From positions 1-62,380 of the forward strand of contig JAFULL010000117.1 in the NCBI GenBank assembly GCA_017473345.1: DNA of 62,380 bases. Direction: 5' to 3'. This DNA comes from Clostridia bacterium. Its GTDB lineage: Bacteria > Bacillota > Clostridia > Christensenellales > Aristaeellaceae. Positions 26,326-35,190 of this stretch are shown here, piece after piece. Positions within the stretch are counted from its first letter, which is position 1; every line of letters starts with the position of its first letter. Below the pieces are notes generated by a model. That model was not told the origin of the DNA. It saw nothing but the letters and a program-made list of their open reading frames with translations, and searched no databases. Position numbers and translations under genes: made by a program.

Positions 26326-27165
26326 ATGTTTGAGATCCTTGAAAAAAAGGCGCTCAATCCGACTGTTATACGCATGACTATCGCTGCCCCGCGCGTCGCC
26401 CAAAAGGCGGAGCCCGGGCAGTTTGTCATTCTTCGTGCTGGAGATGAAAGCGAACGGCTCCCCTTGACGATTGCAGATTTTGATCGCGAAAAGGGTACCG
26501 TTACCATCATCTATCAGATCGTCGGAGCGGGCACCATGGAGCTTCATTCGCTGAATGTCGGACAATGCCTGCATGACTTTGTTGGTCCTCTTGGCGTAGC
26601 CACACACACGGAAGGGCTTAAAAAAGTATGTGTTGTCGGCGGCGGCGTTGGCTGTGCCATCGCCTATCCTGTGGCCAAAAAGCTTCAGTCCCAGGGTGCC
26701 GAAGTACACAGCATCATTGGTTTCCGAAACAGCGAACTGGTGATTCTTGAAGATGAATTCCGCCAGATCAGTAGTGAATTGAAACTGATGACCGACGACG
26801 GAAGCCGCGGTGAAAAGGGCCTTGTTACCGCGGCTCTGGAGTCGCTGATCCAAAACGGTCACAACTACGACGAAGTCATCGCTATTGGCCCTCTGGTCAT
26901 GATGAAGTTCGTTTGTCAGGTGACCAAAAAATATGGCATCAAAACGATGGTCAGCATGAACCCCATCATGATAGACGGCACTGGCATGTGCGGCGGCTGC
27001 AGGCTCACTGTCGACGGCGAAACCAAGTTTGCCTGCGTGGATGGCCCCGATTTTGATGGTCATCTTGTAGACTTTGACGAAGCTATCGCCCGCAGCAGCA
27101 TGTACCGCGAGCAGGAACAGCATGCCCGCGAAGCCAGCTGTAATCTGTTCAGCAAGGAGGCCTGA
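26326..27165 (+). CDS. nfnA: NfnA, small subunit of the electron-bifurcating transhydrogenase
   Basis: This 279-residue subunit resembles dihydroorotate dehydrogenase electron-transfer proteins. It has an FAD-binding domain (about 1-95), an NAD-binding domain (about 96-220) with VCVVGGGVGCAIAYP, and a C-terminal [2Fe-2S] site, GTGMCGGCRLTVDGETKFAC. NfnAB couples NADH and reduced ferredoxin to NADP+ reduction and is typical of anaerobic Clostridia. AAGGAG lies before ATG 26326. The pairing with nfnB 3 bp downstream makes this more likely than a stand-alone sulfide dehydrogenase subunit. Confidence 0.92.
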   Translation: MFEILEKKALNPTVIRMTIAAPRVAQKAEPGQFVILRAGDESERLPLTIADFDREKGTVTIIYQIVGAGTMELHSLNVGQCLHDFVGPLGVATHTEGLKKVCVVGGGVGCAIAYPVAKKLQSQGAEVHSIIGFRNSELVILEDEFRQISSELKLMTDDGSRGEKGLVTAALESLIQNGHNYDEVIAIGPLVMMKFVCQVTKKYGIKTMVSMNPIMIDGTGMCGGCRLTVDGETKFACVDGPDFDGHLVDFDEAIARSSMYREQEQHAREASCNLFSKEA

Positions 27166-27168
27166 CGC

Positions 27169-28557
27169 ATGGCTGACATGAATCCCAAAAAGACGCCCAT
27201 GCCTTCGCAGGCTCCGGATATTCGCAACCGCAATTTTGACGAAGTGGCGCTCGGCTACACCTATGAGATGGCTGTTGGCGAAGCAAAACGCTGCCTTGGC
27301 TGCAAGCACAAGCCCTGTGTTTCGGCCTGTCCGGTCGGCATTGATATTCCAGCCTTTATTGAACGCATCGCCAATGAAGACCTGCATGGTGCATATGAAG
27401 TACTTTCCCATTCCACCTCTTTGCCGGCGGTTTGCGGACGCGTATGTCCTCAGGAAAACCAGTGCGAAGGAAAATGTGTGCGCGGTATCAAGGGTGAAAG
27501 CGTTGGCATTGGTCGTCTGGAACGGTTTGTTGCAGACTGGCATCGCGAGCATGCAAATGAGGATCCCGTTCTGCCTGCTCCAAACGGCCACAAAGTCGCC
27601 GTTATCGGCGCCGGTCCCAGCGGTTTGACCTGTGCTGGCGATCTGGCAAAGCAGGGTTATTCCGTTACCGTATTCGAGGCGCTTCATGTTGCCGGCGGCG
27701 TTCTCAGCTACGGCATTCCCGAATTCCGACTGCCCAAGAGCATTGTCGCCGAAGAAATCGAAGGTTTGAAAAAGCTGGGTGTTTCCATCGAATGCAACAC
27801 TGTAATCGGAAAAACCCTCACTGTTGACGACTTGTTTGATATGGGTTACGAAGCGCTTTTCATCGGCAGCGGTGCTGGTCTGCCCCGTTTTATGGGCATT
27901 CCCGGCGAAAGCCTGAAGGGCGTATACAGCGCCAACGAATATCTGACCCGTATCAACCTGATGAAGGCCTACAAGCCGAACAGTTCCACCCCGATCAAGC
28001 GTTCCAAAAAGGTTGCTGTTGTCGGCGGCGGAAACGTTGCCATGGATGCCGCGCGCTGCGCAAAACGACTGGGTGCTGATGAGGTATACATTGTTTACCG
28101 ACGCGGCATGGAGGAACTTCCTGCCCGCCGTGAAGAGGTGGAACATGCCCAGGAGGAAGGCATCATTTTCAAACTGCTGTGCAATCCTATCGAGGTGCTG
28201 GGCGATGCAAATGGCGATGTATGCGGTATGCGCTGCGTTGAAATGGAACTCGGCGAGCCAGACGCCAGCGGACGTCGCCGGCCTGTTGTAAAAGACGGCA
28301 GCGAGTTTGTGCTGGAGATTGATACGATGATCATGTCGATCGGCACGAGCCCTAATCCGCTGATCCGCAATACAACTCCCGGCCTTGAAACCAACCGCCA
28401 CGGCTGCATTGTTGTGCAGAACGAGGACGGTCTTACCAGCCGCGAAGGCGTCTACGCCGGCGGCGATGCCGTGACAGGTGCAGCAACTGTTATCCTGGCG
28501 ATGGGCGCGGGCAAAAAAGCTGCCGCAGCCATTGATGAATATCTGAAAAGCAAGTAA
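27169..28557 (+). CDS. nfnB: NfnB, large subunit of the electron-bifurcating transhydrogenase (GltA-like)
   Basis: This 462-residue flavoprotein belongs to the glutamate synthase small-subunit-like group. The N-terminal domain binds two [4Fe-4S] clusters through CLGCKHKPCVSACPVGID (near 43-60) and CGRVCPQENQCEGKC (near 86-100). FAD- and NADPH-binding motifs follow: VAVIGAGPSGLTCAGDLA near 143 and VAVVGGGNVAMDAARCAKR near 282. A C-terminal GDAVTGAATVILAMGAGKKAA completes FAD binding. The protein houses the bifurcating FAD and the NADP+ site. There is no glutamate synthase large subunit next to it, and nfnA is directly upstream, so Nfn is the best call. Confidence 0.93.
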   Translation: MADMNPKKTPMPSQAPDIRNRNFDEVALGYTYEMAVGEAKRCLGCKHKPCVSACPVGIDIPAFIERIANEDLHGAYEVLSHSTSLPAVCGRVCPQENQCEGKCVRGIKGESVGIGRLERFVADWHREHANEDPVLPAPNGHKVAVIGAGPSGLTCAGDLAKQGYSVTVFEALHVAGGVLSYGIPEFRLPKSIVAEEIEGLKKLGVSIECNTVIGKTLTVDDLFDMGYEALFIGSGAGLPRFMGIPGESLKGVYSANEYLTRINLMKAYKPNSSTPIKRSKKVAVVGGGNVAMDAARCAKRLGADEVYIVYRRGMEELPARREEVEHAQEEGIIFKLLCNPIEVLGDANGDVCGMRCVEMELGEPDASGRRRPVVKDGSEFVLEIDTMIMSIGTSPNPLIRNTTPGLETNRHGCIVVQNEDGLTSREGVYAGGDAVTGAATVILAMGAGKKAAAAIDEYLKSK

Positions 28558-28607
28558 AAGTTGTGCTGATGGGTTGAAAAAAACGTGCAATGTCTTTTTT
28601 CAACCAT

Positions 28608-28632
28608 GCCGCCCCGTGCGGGGCGGCTTTTT
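28608..28632 (+). terminator. Terminator of ridA-nfnAB
   Basis: A GC-only 8-bp stem (28608-28615 with 28620-28627) has a GTGC loop followed by TTTTT. Confidence 0.9.
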
Positions 28633-28639
28633 GATATCG

Positions 28640-28674
28640 AAAAGACCGTTGATACCTTTCATCAACGGTCTTTT
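28640..28674. terminator. Terminator of the convergent hydrogenase operon
   Basis: A perfect 14-bp stem (28640-28653 with 28661-28674) with a 7-base loop is flanked by A and T tracts. It can work on both strands and mainly serves the minus-strand hydrogenase operon ending at 28681. Confidence 0.88.
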
Positions 28675-28680
28675 GCTTAT

Positions 28681-30108
28681 TTACTTCTGCTGCCACAGGG
28701 CAAGCGCGTCTGCAATGGTCTTTTCATAGGCCTCATGGCCATACTTGTCCACTTCGCTCTTGTCCTTCGGACCATGGGTCAGGCATCCGGCGCCGCCGAT
28801 GCAGCCGCCTGTGCAGGCCATACCCTCAACGAAGTTTTCCTTCAGCAGGTTTTTCTGCTTTTTGAGCAGCGCTACGCGGCATTCCTCAATACCATCGCAA
28901 ACCACAGGGTTGACGATGAAGTCGATTTTCTGTTCCTTCAGCGCCTGCGCCACGGAGTCGCTCAAGCCGCCGGAGCGGGCAAAAATGCGGCCAAAGTAGC
29001 TGGCATTGTCCAGCACGCCCACTTCCAGTGTCTGCAGATCCAAATCACGGCTATCGATCCACGCCTGCACTTCTTCAAAGGTCAGTGCACAGTCCACATG
29101 TTCCTTCACGCATTCACGCTGAGCCTCGCCCTTCTTGGCAGTGCAGGGTCCAATAAACACAACCTTGGCCGTCGGGTCAGTTTGCTTGATATAGCGGCCC
29201 ATCTCAGCCATCGGCGAAAGGTTGTGGCTGACGTGCTCCCTGATGGAGGGGAAACTCTTTTCAATATAGGACACAAAGGCCGGACAACAGCTGGAAGTCA
29301 GGAAGCCCTTTTCAGCCAGTTCCTGTGCCTCTTTGTATGCCACCATATCTGCGCCAAGGGCCGCTTCGATCACCGTAAAGAAGCCCAGATGCTTGAGCGC
29401 TGTGATCACCTGCCCCACTTTCACATGCACAAACTGGCTGGAGATGGAGGGCGCAACGACCGCATACACACGGTATTTCTGGTTGTTTTCGCTTTCGCGA
29501 ATCAGGCGGATGGCGTCCAGCAAAAAGCTCTTGTCCTGAATGGCGCCAAAGGGACACTGATACACGCACGCGCCGCAGGCAATGCACTTGCTGTCGTCAA
29601 TATGCGCCACATGGTTTTCGCCCTGGGTGATAGCCTTTACCTTGCAGGCACGCTCGCAGGGGCGCACATGGTTCTGAATGGCGCTGTAAGGACAGACGGA
29701 CGCGCACTTGCCGCAGTTGATGCACTTGTCAGGATCAATCGTTGCGTGATGGTTGGCATCAAAGGTAATAGCCCCGCGGGGACATACACTGGCACAGCGG
29801 TGTGCGATACAGCCGCGGCAGTCAGGGCCCACGCGATAACCGCTGACAGGGCATTCGTCACAGGCAATATCAATAACCTCAATCACATTGGGTTTTTCCT
29901 TATTGCCGCCCATGGCTATCTTCACACGCTCAGCCACAATGGCGCGCTCCTTGTAGATGCAGCAGCGCAGCTCGCTCTTGGGGCCGGGCGAGATCAGCTT
30001 GGGTATATCCAGATAGCAGTCCTGCAGCGTACCTTCATACGCATGGCGGGACACTTCCCGAAGCACCTTGTATTTGAGCTTCTGTACATAGGTATCAAAC
30101 AATTGCAT
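28681..30108 (-). CDS. [FeFe] hydrogenase, group B-type
   Basis: This 475-residue protein has a cysteine-rich N-terminus with several [4Fe-4S] sites, including CDECPVSGYRVGPDCRGC (83-100), CINCGKCASVCP (129-140) and CIACGACVYQCP (175-186). The H-cluster domain follows. Its three cysteine motifs are TSSCCPAF (Cys274/275), FIGPCTAKKGE (Cys322) and EGMACTGGCIGGAG (Cys432/436). All H-cluster ligands are present, so catalysis of H2 formation or uptake with ferredoxin is plausible. The CCPAF and GPCTAKK variants match what I recall of group B enzymes, not the standard group A. ATG 30108 follows GGGAGG. It is the last gene of the operon. Maturases HydE, HydF and HydG are not in the window. Confidence 0.88.
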   Translation of the reverse strand: MQLFDTYVQKLKYKVLREVSRHAYEGTLQDCYLDIPKLISPGPKSELRCCIYKERAIVAERVKIAMGGNKEKPNVIEVIDIACDECPVSGYRVGPDCRGCIAHRCASVCPRGAITFDANHHATIDPDKCINCGKCASVCPYSAIQNHVRPCERACKVKAITQGENHVAHIDDSKCIACGACVYQCPFGAIQDKSFLLDAIRLIRESENNQKYRVYAVVAPSISSQFVHVKVGQVITALKHLGFFTVIEAALGADMVAYKEAQELAEKGFLTSSCCPAFVSYIEKSFPSIREHVSHNLSPMAEMGRYIKQTDPTAKVVFIGPCTAKKGEAQRECVKEHVDCALTFEEVQAWIDSRDLDLQTLEVGVLDNASYFGRIFARSGGLSDSVAQALKEQKIDFIVNPVVCDGIEECRVALLKKQKNLLKENFVEGMACTGGCIGGAGCLTHGPKDKSEVDKYGHEAYEKTIADALALWQQK

Positions 30109-30127
30109 ATGATTCCTCCCGGATGAA

Positions 30128-31300
30128 TCAGAAATAGGAAAGACGGATGTGTTTACCCATCTTCTCCAGGCAGTCCGCCAGATTGGTGATGAGCTGCTGC
30201 TTGATAGCAAAGTTGATGGGCAGATTGGGGTTCTGGTGTGCCGGGTTGATAGCGCGGCCCACAAAGAAGTTCACGTCCGTAGCGTTTTCAAACAGTTCTC
30301 TGGCAATCAGACTAGCGCCGTCCTTCTGGGTGATCCACACGGGCACAAGTTTTGCCTGGTCAAGGAAGTCCTCAGCATATGTAAGAACCTTGGCGAGCGT
30401 AATTACGCCTTCAGTAGTCAGGTCAACACCCTTGATACGGCTGATGGGCGGAACCTCAGGATCGGGATAATCCAGTTCAGCAATGATAGGTTCATGCAGA
30501 TAACGTGATACCACGTTGCTGGTGGTACCGCCGCAGACGATCTTTGTACCGTTTTTGCCAAAGAACAGGTTCATCATGCGGATATCGTCTTCCTTATTTT
30601 CGGGCGGGCCCACAACAAGGTTGACCGTGTGACGGTTGCGCACACGTGCGACGGCAATGGTCGTATCATCGCCGGGCTTACCGTCATAGAGGCGGTTGCA
30701 CTCGTCGATGATCAGACCGGCTGTTGACTTGGCGCTGTTTTCCGGCAGGTAATTGGCCATCACATAGTCGGCAATGGAATCGCGCGTCCAGCCAAAGTTC
30801 ATGGTCATACCTACACCGGCCCATTCAGCGCCATCGCTCATAGCGATGAACAGGTCGTCCACCTCAATGGGGAAAACGCTTTCCCAGATGGTTTTTCCGC
30901 CAATCACACGGGTGGTGCGGGGGTAGTTGAACACCTCGCCCCTGCGCAGCACGATCGTGGCCGGGTTGTCAAACTGAATGATGTGCGCCGTTTCGTTATT
31001 CTTGATCTGCAGAATGGTAAACGTTGAATAAGCCACCTGACGCACGCTGCAAACCGGCAGCGTGCTTGCGATGGTCGCCACGCACTCCTCCAGCGGAATG
31101 CCGCCGGAGATCATGGTGCACAGAATTTTGGATGTGAGCGTGGAAAGAATATTGGCCTTTACGCCGCTGCCCAGTCCGTCCGCCAAAACAAGCGTAAGGT
31201 CATCATCACCGCCGCCGAAAACTTCCACCTTATCGCCGCATAGCGTCTCGCCCACATGATTGAGACTGATCCAGCCTGTTTCAATCCACAGGTCATTCAT
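30128..31300 (-). CDS. SpoIIE-family protein phosphatase with an unknown C-terminal domain
   Basis: This 390-residue protein has a PP2C/SpoIIE phosphatase core in its first 230 residues. Likely metal-binding acidic motifs are LADGLGSG near 40, MSDGAEWAG near 158 and GKPGDDTTIA near 208. A C-terminal domain of about 150 residues (after VNLVVGPPENKEDD) has no identity I know, although it recurs in my memory with sensory hydrogenases. It has no membrane segment. Its ATG at 31300 overlaps the stop region of the PAS-hydrogenase gene by 8 nt, so translation is coupled. It probably dephosphorylates a serine/threonine target in response to H2 or redox state sensed by that neighbour. Confidence 0.83.
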   Translation of the reverse strand: MNDLWIETGWISLNHVGETLCGDKVEVFGGGDDDLTLVLADGLGSGVKANILSTLTSKILCTMISGGIPLEECVATIASTLPVCSVRQVAYSTFTILQIKNNETAHIIQFDNPATIVLRRGEVFNYPRTTRVIGGKTIWESVFPIEVDDLFIAMSDGAEWAGVGMTMNFGWTRDSIADYVMANYLPENSAKSTAGLIIDECNRLYDGKPGDDTTIAVARVRNRHTVNLVVGPPENKEDDIRMMNLFFGKNGTKIVCGGTTSNVVSRYLHEPIIAELDYPDPEVPPISRIKGVDLTTEGVITLAKVLTYAEDFLDQAKLVPVWITQKDGASLIARELFENATDVNFFVGRAINPAHQNPNLPINFAIKQQLITNLADCLEKMGKHIRLSYF

Positions 31301-32969
31301 GGGCCATCGCATCCTTCAGTTTTGTCAGCGCGATCTGGGTTTCGGCGGTGGTTTCACCCAGAAGCGAGGCGATCTCCTGCACAATACGCATCTGCTTGTC
31401 GATCACCTTGTTTGTGATTTCAACCGTCTGCTGTTTGAGTTCAGCGCCCTGCAGGCGGAGTTTTTCATGTTCGGTCACGTCACGAATCAGCGTGATGATC
31501 ACATGATACTGACGATCGTAAAGAATGGTCTCATCCACGTACAGGCCATAATCAGACAGATAATGTTTGCGGCTCCGGGTGTGCAGCGCAGCATTGACGA
31601 TCATCTGGTAATCGCGTGGATTCAGAATACGTACCACATGCTCGTGCAGAATGTCGCCGGCATCCTTAAGCTTGAACATCTTAACAGCAGAAGGATTAAT
31701 CTGCTGCACCACCAGATCCTCATCCATAACGATGATGGCGGTGGGCGTGTTGTGAATGATGGTATCGGAGAAGCTCTCTGCTTTTTCCTTCAGGAAGGGC
31801 AGACACATCTCGATCTTGGCCTTGCCTTCGAGGATGGCAATGGCCTTATCACGGCAGGTGGGATAGCCGCAGGATCCGCAGTTGAGTTCCTTTTCAGGGC
31901 TGGTCTTGCCCATTTTGTAAAGCATATCGCGGATCGCGTCGCCGCCAAACTGCATTCTGTGGCCGCCGTCAAAGGAATAGGTAGTGCGGATATCAGGCTT
32001 GTTTTCGATCTGATAGGGCGTTTCGCCAGTTCCGGAAAAAGCATCCACGCGCATAGCGCCCTTCAGACGGCGCTCAACATGATCGCGAATGCAGGGGCCG
32101 TTGACGCAGCTGCCTTCGCAGGCGCTCATTTCAATAAACACCTTGCCGAATTCATCGTTTTCGATTTCCTTGAACACAGCACGGCAGTTGTCGATACCGT
32201 CGATGGCGATGCGGCGGTAACCCTTCACCTTGGCTGTTGCCTTGAGCACGCCGCCGGTAGCCGGATAGAGACGCGCCAAAGCACCCTCGCTGGCAGGATC
32301 CACATGCTCATAAGGCAGCTCAATCCCTTCTTCAGCAAACCAGTCCGCCAGTTCATCAAAGGTGAGTGCCACATCCGTATAGGAACCCTCGTCACTCTCC
32401 TGCTTTTTGGCAATGCAGGGGCCGATGAAAACCGTAAAAGCGTCAGGTAGCTGTTCTTTGATCAGCTTGCAGTGCGCTTCCATGGGCGTAAGCACCTTGG
32501 CCAGATAGGGCAGCATGGTGGGATGATATTTGCGAATGAGCATGTTGATGGAAGGACAGCAGCTGGAAATAAGCACATGCAGCTTGCCTTCCTCCATGAT
32601 GCGGGCGTATTCTTCGCTGACCATCTGGGCGCCAATAGCCGTCTCCTGTATTTCAGCAAAGCCCAGCTGTTTGAGTGCATTCGCGATCACATCCAGCGAA
32701 CGGATGCGGAAATTGGCGATAAACGACGGGGCCAGACTGCACACCACGCGTCTGCCTGCAGCAATCGCTGCCTTGACGCGCAGCACATCATTCCTGACCT
32801 GCTTGGCCTTTTGCGGACAGGTGACATAGCAGCGTCCACAAAGGATGCATTCATTGTGTACAATTTCAGCCGTATCGTGGGCAAAAGTGATGGCCTTTAC
32901 CGAGCAGTCACGAATACATTTGTAACAGTCCGTACAGTTGTTTTTATTCAAATTCAGTATTTCTTGCAT
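31293..32969 (-). CDS. Sensory-type [FeFe] hydrogenase (group C, HydS-like) with PAS domain
   Basis: This 558-residue protein has a two-cluster ferredoxin domain (CTDCYKCIRDC, 12-22; CILCGRCYVTC, 41-51) and an H-cluster-type domain with SSCCPS (Cys137/138), FIGPCIAKKQE (Cys185) and EMSACEGSCVNGPC. A further Fe-S motif, ELNCGSCGYPTCRDKA, follows near 350. A PAS domain lies at about 385-500 (IHNTPTAIIVMDEDLVVQQINPSA). It ends without a kinase or cyclase output domain. Group C hydrogenases are thought to sense H2. Here the output is probably the overlapping SpoIIE-type phosphatase. GGGAGG lies before ATG 32969. Confidence 0.87.
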   Translation of the reverse strand: MQEILNLNKNNCTDCYKCIRDCSVKAITFAHDTAEIVHNECILCGRCYVTCPQKAKQVRNDVLRVKAAIAAGRRVVCSLAPSFIANFRIRSLDVIANALKQLGFAEIQETAIGAQMVSEEYARIMEEGKLHVLISSCCPSINMLIRKYHPTMLPYLAKVLTPMEAHCKLIKEQLPDAFTVFIGPCIAKKQESDEGSYTDVALTFDELADWFAEEGIELPYEHVDPASEGALARLYPATGGVLKATAKVKGYRRIAIDGIDNCRAVFKEIENDEFGKVFIEMSACEGSCVNGPCIRDHVERRLKGAMRVDAFSGTGETPYQIENKPDIRTTYSFDGGHRMQFGGDAIRDMLYKMGKTSPEKELNCGSCGYPTCRDKAIAILEGKAKIEMCLPFLKEKAESFSDTIIHNTPTAIIVMDEDLVVQQINPSAVKMFKLKDAGDILHEHVVRILNPRDYQMIVNAALHTRSRKHYLSDYGLYVDETILYDRQYHVIITLIRDVTEHEKLRLQGAELKQQTVEITNKVIDKQMRIVQEIASLLGETTAETQIALTKLKDAMAHE

Positions 32970-33031
32970 GAAAAATTTCCTCCCGGAATCAGTGCAGCTG
33001 GGCTGACAAAGACACCATCATTCCAAAAGAA

Positions 33032-33274
33032 TCAAAGACGCGGCAGAACGTCCTTTTCAAAGAATGCGCGGGTAGTCTCCGGCGTAAGAGAAAACGCTTC
33101 GCCATCTACTGTTACGCAAACACCATTCTGACAGTTGCCCATGCAGAACTGACCAGCCAGCTCGATCTTGTCGCCGAGCTGATTTTCGGCCACCAGTTTC
33201 TGCAGTTCTCCAACAATTTGACGCGACCCCTTCAAGTGGCAGCTGGAACCAATACAAATGGTAATTTTCATCAT
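33032..33274 (-). CDS. Small thioredoxin-like [2Fe-2S] ferredoxin
   Basis: This 80-residue protein has the thioredoxin-like [2Fe-2S] fold seen in NuoE/HydC-type subunits. Four ligand cysteines are likely in ITICIGSSCHLKG and GQFCMGNCQNGVC. It is the first gene of the hydrogenase operon, 62 bp before the PAS-hydrogenase gene, and may pass electrons between the hydrogenases or to the sensor. Three consecutive ATG codons (33277, 33274, 33271) follow AGGAG; 33274 gives the best 6-bp spacing. Confidence 0.82.
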   Translation of the reverse strand: MMKITICIGSSCHLKGSRQIVGELQKLVAENQLGDKIELAGQFCMGNCQNGVCVTVDGEAFSLTPETTRAFFEKDVLPRL

Positions 33275-33425
33275 CATATTCTCCTTCCGTGATCTTGCGT
33301 ACCGAGCATCATTCACAGTCAACCGTTTATGCAGGGATCACTGCCGATTAGCCTTGTCACCCCACGGTCTGACTGATGCCGCAGTTCATTATGTCCATTG
33401 TCATATCAAACAACGGACAGCTGTC

Positions 33426-33455
33426 AGCATACACCAGCAGCTGTGCGACTGCAAA
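33426..33455 (-). promoter_or_regulatory. Possible promoter of the hydrogenase operon
   Basis: On the minus strand TTTGCA (33455-33450) and TATGCT (33431-33426) are separated by 18 bp. A perfect palindrome GACAGCTGTC (33416-33425) directly follows the -10 and could be an operator. This lies in the 398-bp gap 33275-33672. Apart from this and the plus-strand promoter at 33605, I see nothing clear in that gap. Confidence 0.4.
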
Positions 33456-33604
33456 CATTGTTAAATATTTCTCGAAGTCTGCTTCGTTTTCCTGCAACCA
33501 ATGTGTCAAAGTCTTGTCTTTTGTCATTTCTAAACCATTCGTATATTTTCATATACACTGACGTTTTAAAAACTTTCCCGATATTTCCATTTAATAATGC
33601 CAGG

Positions 33605-33633
33605 TTGATTTTTATATTTAATTACTTTATAAT
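33605..33633 (+). promoter_or_regulatory. Sigma-A promoter of the Dlt-like operon
   Basis: TTGATT (33605-33610) and a perfect TATAAT (33628-33633) are separated by 17 bp in an AT-rich stretch, 39 bp before the adenylation gene start. Confidence 0.75.
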
Positions 33634-33672
33634 ATAAACTGTAATTTTTTGCAGAAAGATGAGCTGGCAAAA

Positions 33673-35175
33673 ATGAACCAAACCGTATTGAAATGGCTTG
33701 AGCAGACTGTCAAAACACATACAGACAAAGTGATGCTGACCGACGAAAACAGCAGCCTCACCTTTGGTGAATTTGACCGCATCTCCAAAGCGATTGGTAC
33801 CTGCCTGGCAGGAAAAGTTGCGCCTGCTTCTCCTGTAGTAGTGATGAGCGGCCGCCATGTGATCACGCCTGCGGCCTTTTTGGGCGTAGTGCGCGCAGGC
33901 TGTTTTTATGCGCCAATGGACGCTACCATGCCAGTGTCGCGCCTGAATCAGATTCTGAAAATCATCAAGAGCAAGTACATGCTTGTCGACCGTGCCTTTG
34001 CGAATGTCGCTGACCAGCTGGACTTTGACGGCGAGCGCCTGTATATTGACGAAATAGCCGAAACGCCCATTAACGAAACACTGCTTGCGCGCGCGGCAGA
34101 ACAACTGTTGCCCACCTCTCCCCTGTATGTCATCTTCACTTCGGGTTCAACCGGTGTGCCCAAGGGCGTTATCACGTCTCATCAGTCGCTGATGCACTAC
34201 ATCGACGCTGTTGCCGGCGTGCTGGACATACAGGAAAACGACGTGCTCGGCAGCCAGTCGCCGTTTGATTATATCGCTGCTGTCCGCGATATCTATCTGC
34301 CGCTGAAAACCGGCGCTTCGACCGTCGTGGTTCCCAAAAACGAGTTTTCCATGCCGGTTCAGCTGTTTGAAACGCTCAACCGCCATAAGGTCACAACCCT
34401 GTGCTGGAGCGTTGCAGGCATTGAGCTGCCTGCCAAGCTGGGCGGCTTCGACTGCGGTAAGCCTGAACACCTCAAAAAAGTCTGCTTCTCCGGCTCAGTG
34501 ATGGCCTGCAAATATCTGAAGATCTGGCAGGAGCATTTGCCGGATGTGCTGTTTGTCAACCAGTACGGCCCGACTGAAGCCACTGCATCCTGCACCTACT
34601 ATGTGGTCAGTGAAAAGGTGGACGACAGCACCGTGCTGCCCATCGGCAAGCCTTATGAAAACTACGGCATTCTGCTGCTGAACGAAGATGACACCCCTAC
34701 CGCGCCAGGCGAGATCGGTGAGATCTGCGTCAAAGGCCCCGTGCTGGCGCTTGGTTATTACGGCGATGCAGAGCGCACGGCTCAGGCTTTCATCCAGAAC
34801 CCGCTCAACCCAAACTATCGGGAGCTGATCTATAAAACCGGCGATCTGGGACGTTGGATGGAAGATGGCAATCTGGCATTCCACGGGCGTAAAGACCGGC
34901 AGATCAAACATATGGGCCACCGCATCGAACTGGGCGAGCTGGAAAAAACAGCTGCCGAGGTCGAAGGCGTATCACAATGCTGCGCCATGTACAACAAGGA
35001 CAAGGAACTTTTGTACCTGTTCTACACCGGCGATGCCACCTCTAAGGAAATCGTACTGCATTTCAGGGCCGTGCTTCCGGCATTCATGGTGCCGCGCAAG
35101 CTGATCCGTCTGGATGAACTTCCCAGACTGCCCAATGGCAAACTGGATATGCAGACTATGAAAAATCTATTTTAA
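33673..35175 (+). CDS. DltA-like amino acid adenylation enzyme
   Basis: This 500-residue stand-alone adenylation enzyme activates an amino acid with ATP and loads it on a carrier protein. Core motifs are VIFTSGSTGVPKGV (A3), NQYGPTEATASCTYY (A5), YKTGDLGRWMEDG (A7), GRKDRQIKHMGHRIELGELE (A8) and LPNGKLDMQTM (A10, with the catalytic lysine). FDYIAAVRDIY at the A4 position resembles the DltA pattern, with the aspartate that usually holds the amino group. Overall length and order fit D-alanine-carrier ligase, but the substrate cannot be read with confidence. ATG 33673 is preferred over an upstream TTG, with AAAGATGAG as a weak ribosome site. The carrier gene follows 15 bp downstream. Confidence 0.86.
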   Translation: MNQTVLKWLEQTVKTHTDKVMLTDENSSLTFGEFDRISKAIGTCLAGKVAPASPVVVMSGRHVITPAAFLGVVRAGCFYAPMDATMPVSRLNQILKIIKSKYMLVDRAFANVADQLDFDGERLYIDEIAETPINETLLARAAEQLLPTSPLYVIFTSGSTGVPKGVITSHQSLMHYIDAVAGVLDIQENDVLGSQSPFDYIAAVRDIYLPLKTGASTVVVPKNEFSMPVQLFETLNRHKVTTLCWSVAGIELPAKLGGFDCGKPEHLKKVCFSGSVMACKYLKIWQEHLPDVLFVNQYGPTEATASCTYYVVSEKVDDSTVLPIGKPYENYGILLLNEDDTPTAPGEIGEICVKGPVLALGYYGDAERTAQAFIQNPLNPNYRELIYKTGDLGRWMEDGNLAFHGRKDRQIKHMGHRIELGELEKTAAEVEGVSQCCAMYNKDKELLYLFYTGDATSKEIVLHFRAVLPAFMVPRKLIRLDELPRLPNGKLDMQTMKNLF

Positions 35176-35190
35176 AGGCAGGAGACAAAC

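Noticed and set aside
25909-28590. 893-residue minus-strand frame opposite ridA-nfnA-nfnB
   Set aside because: It spans three convincing genes on the other strand and has no recognisable domain, so it is a shadow frame.
28585-30126. 513-residue plus-strand frame opposite the group B-type hydrogenase
   Set aside because: The minus strand holds all hydrogenase motifs; the plus frame has none.
33275-33600. A small gene or CRISPR-like repeats in the hydrogenase/Dlt intergenic gap
   Set aside because: No frame with a ribosome site and no regular repeats were found; only promoter-like elements and a short palindrome.
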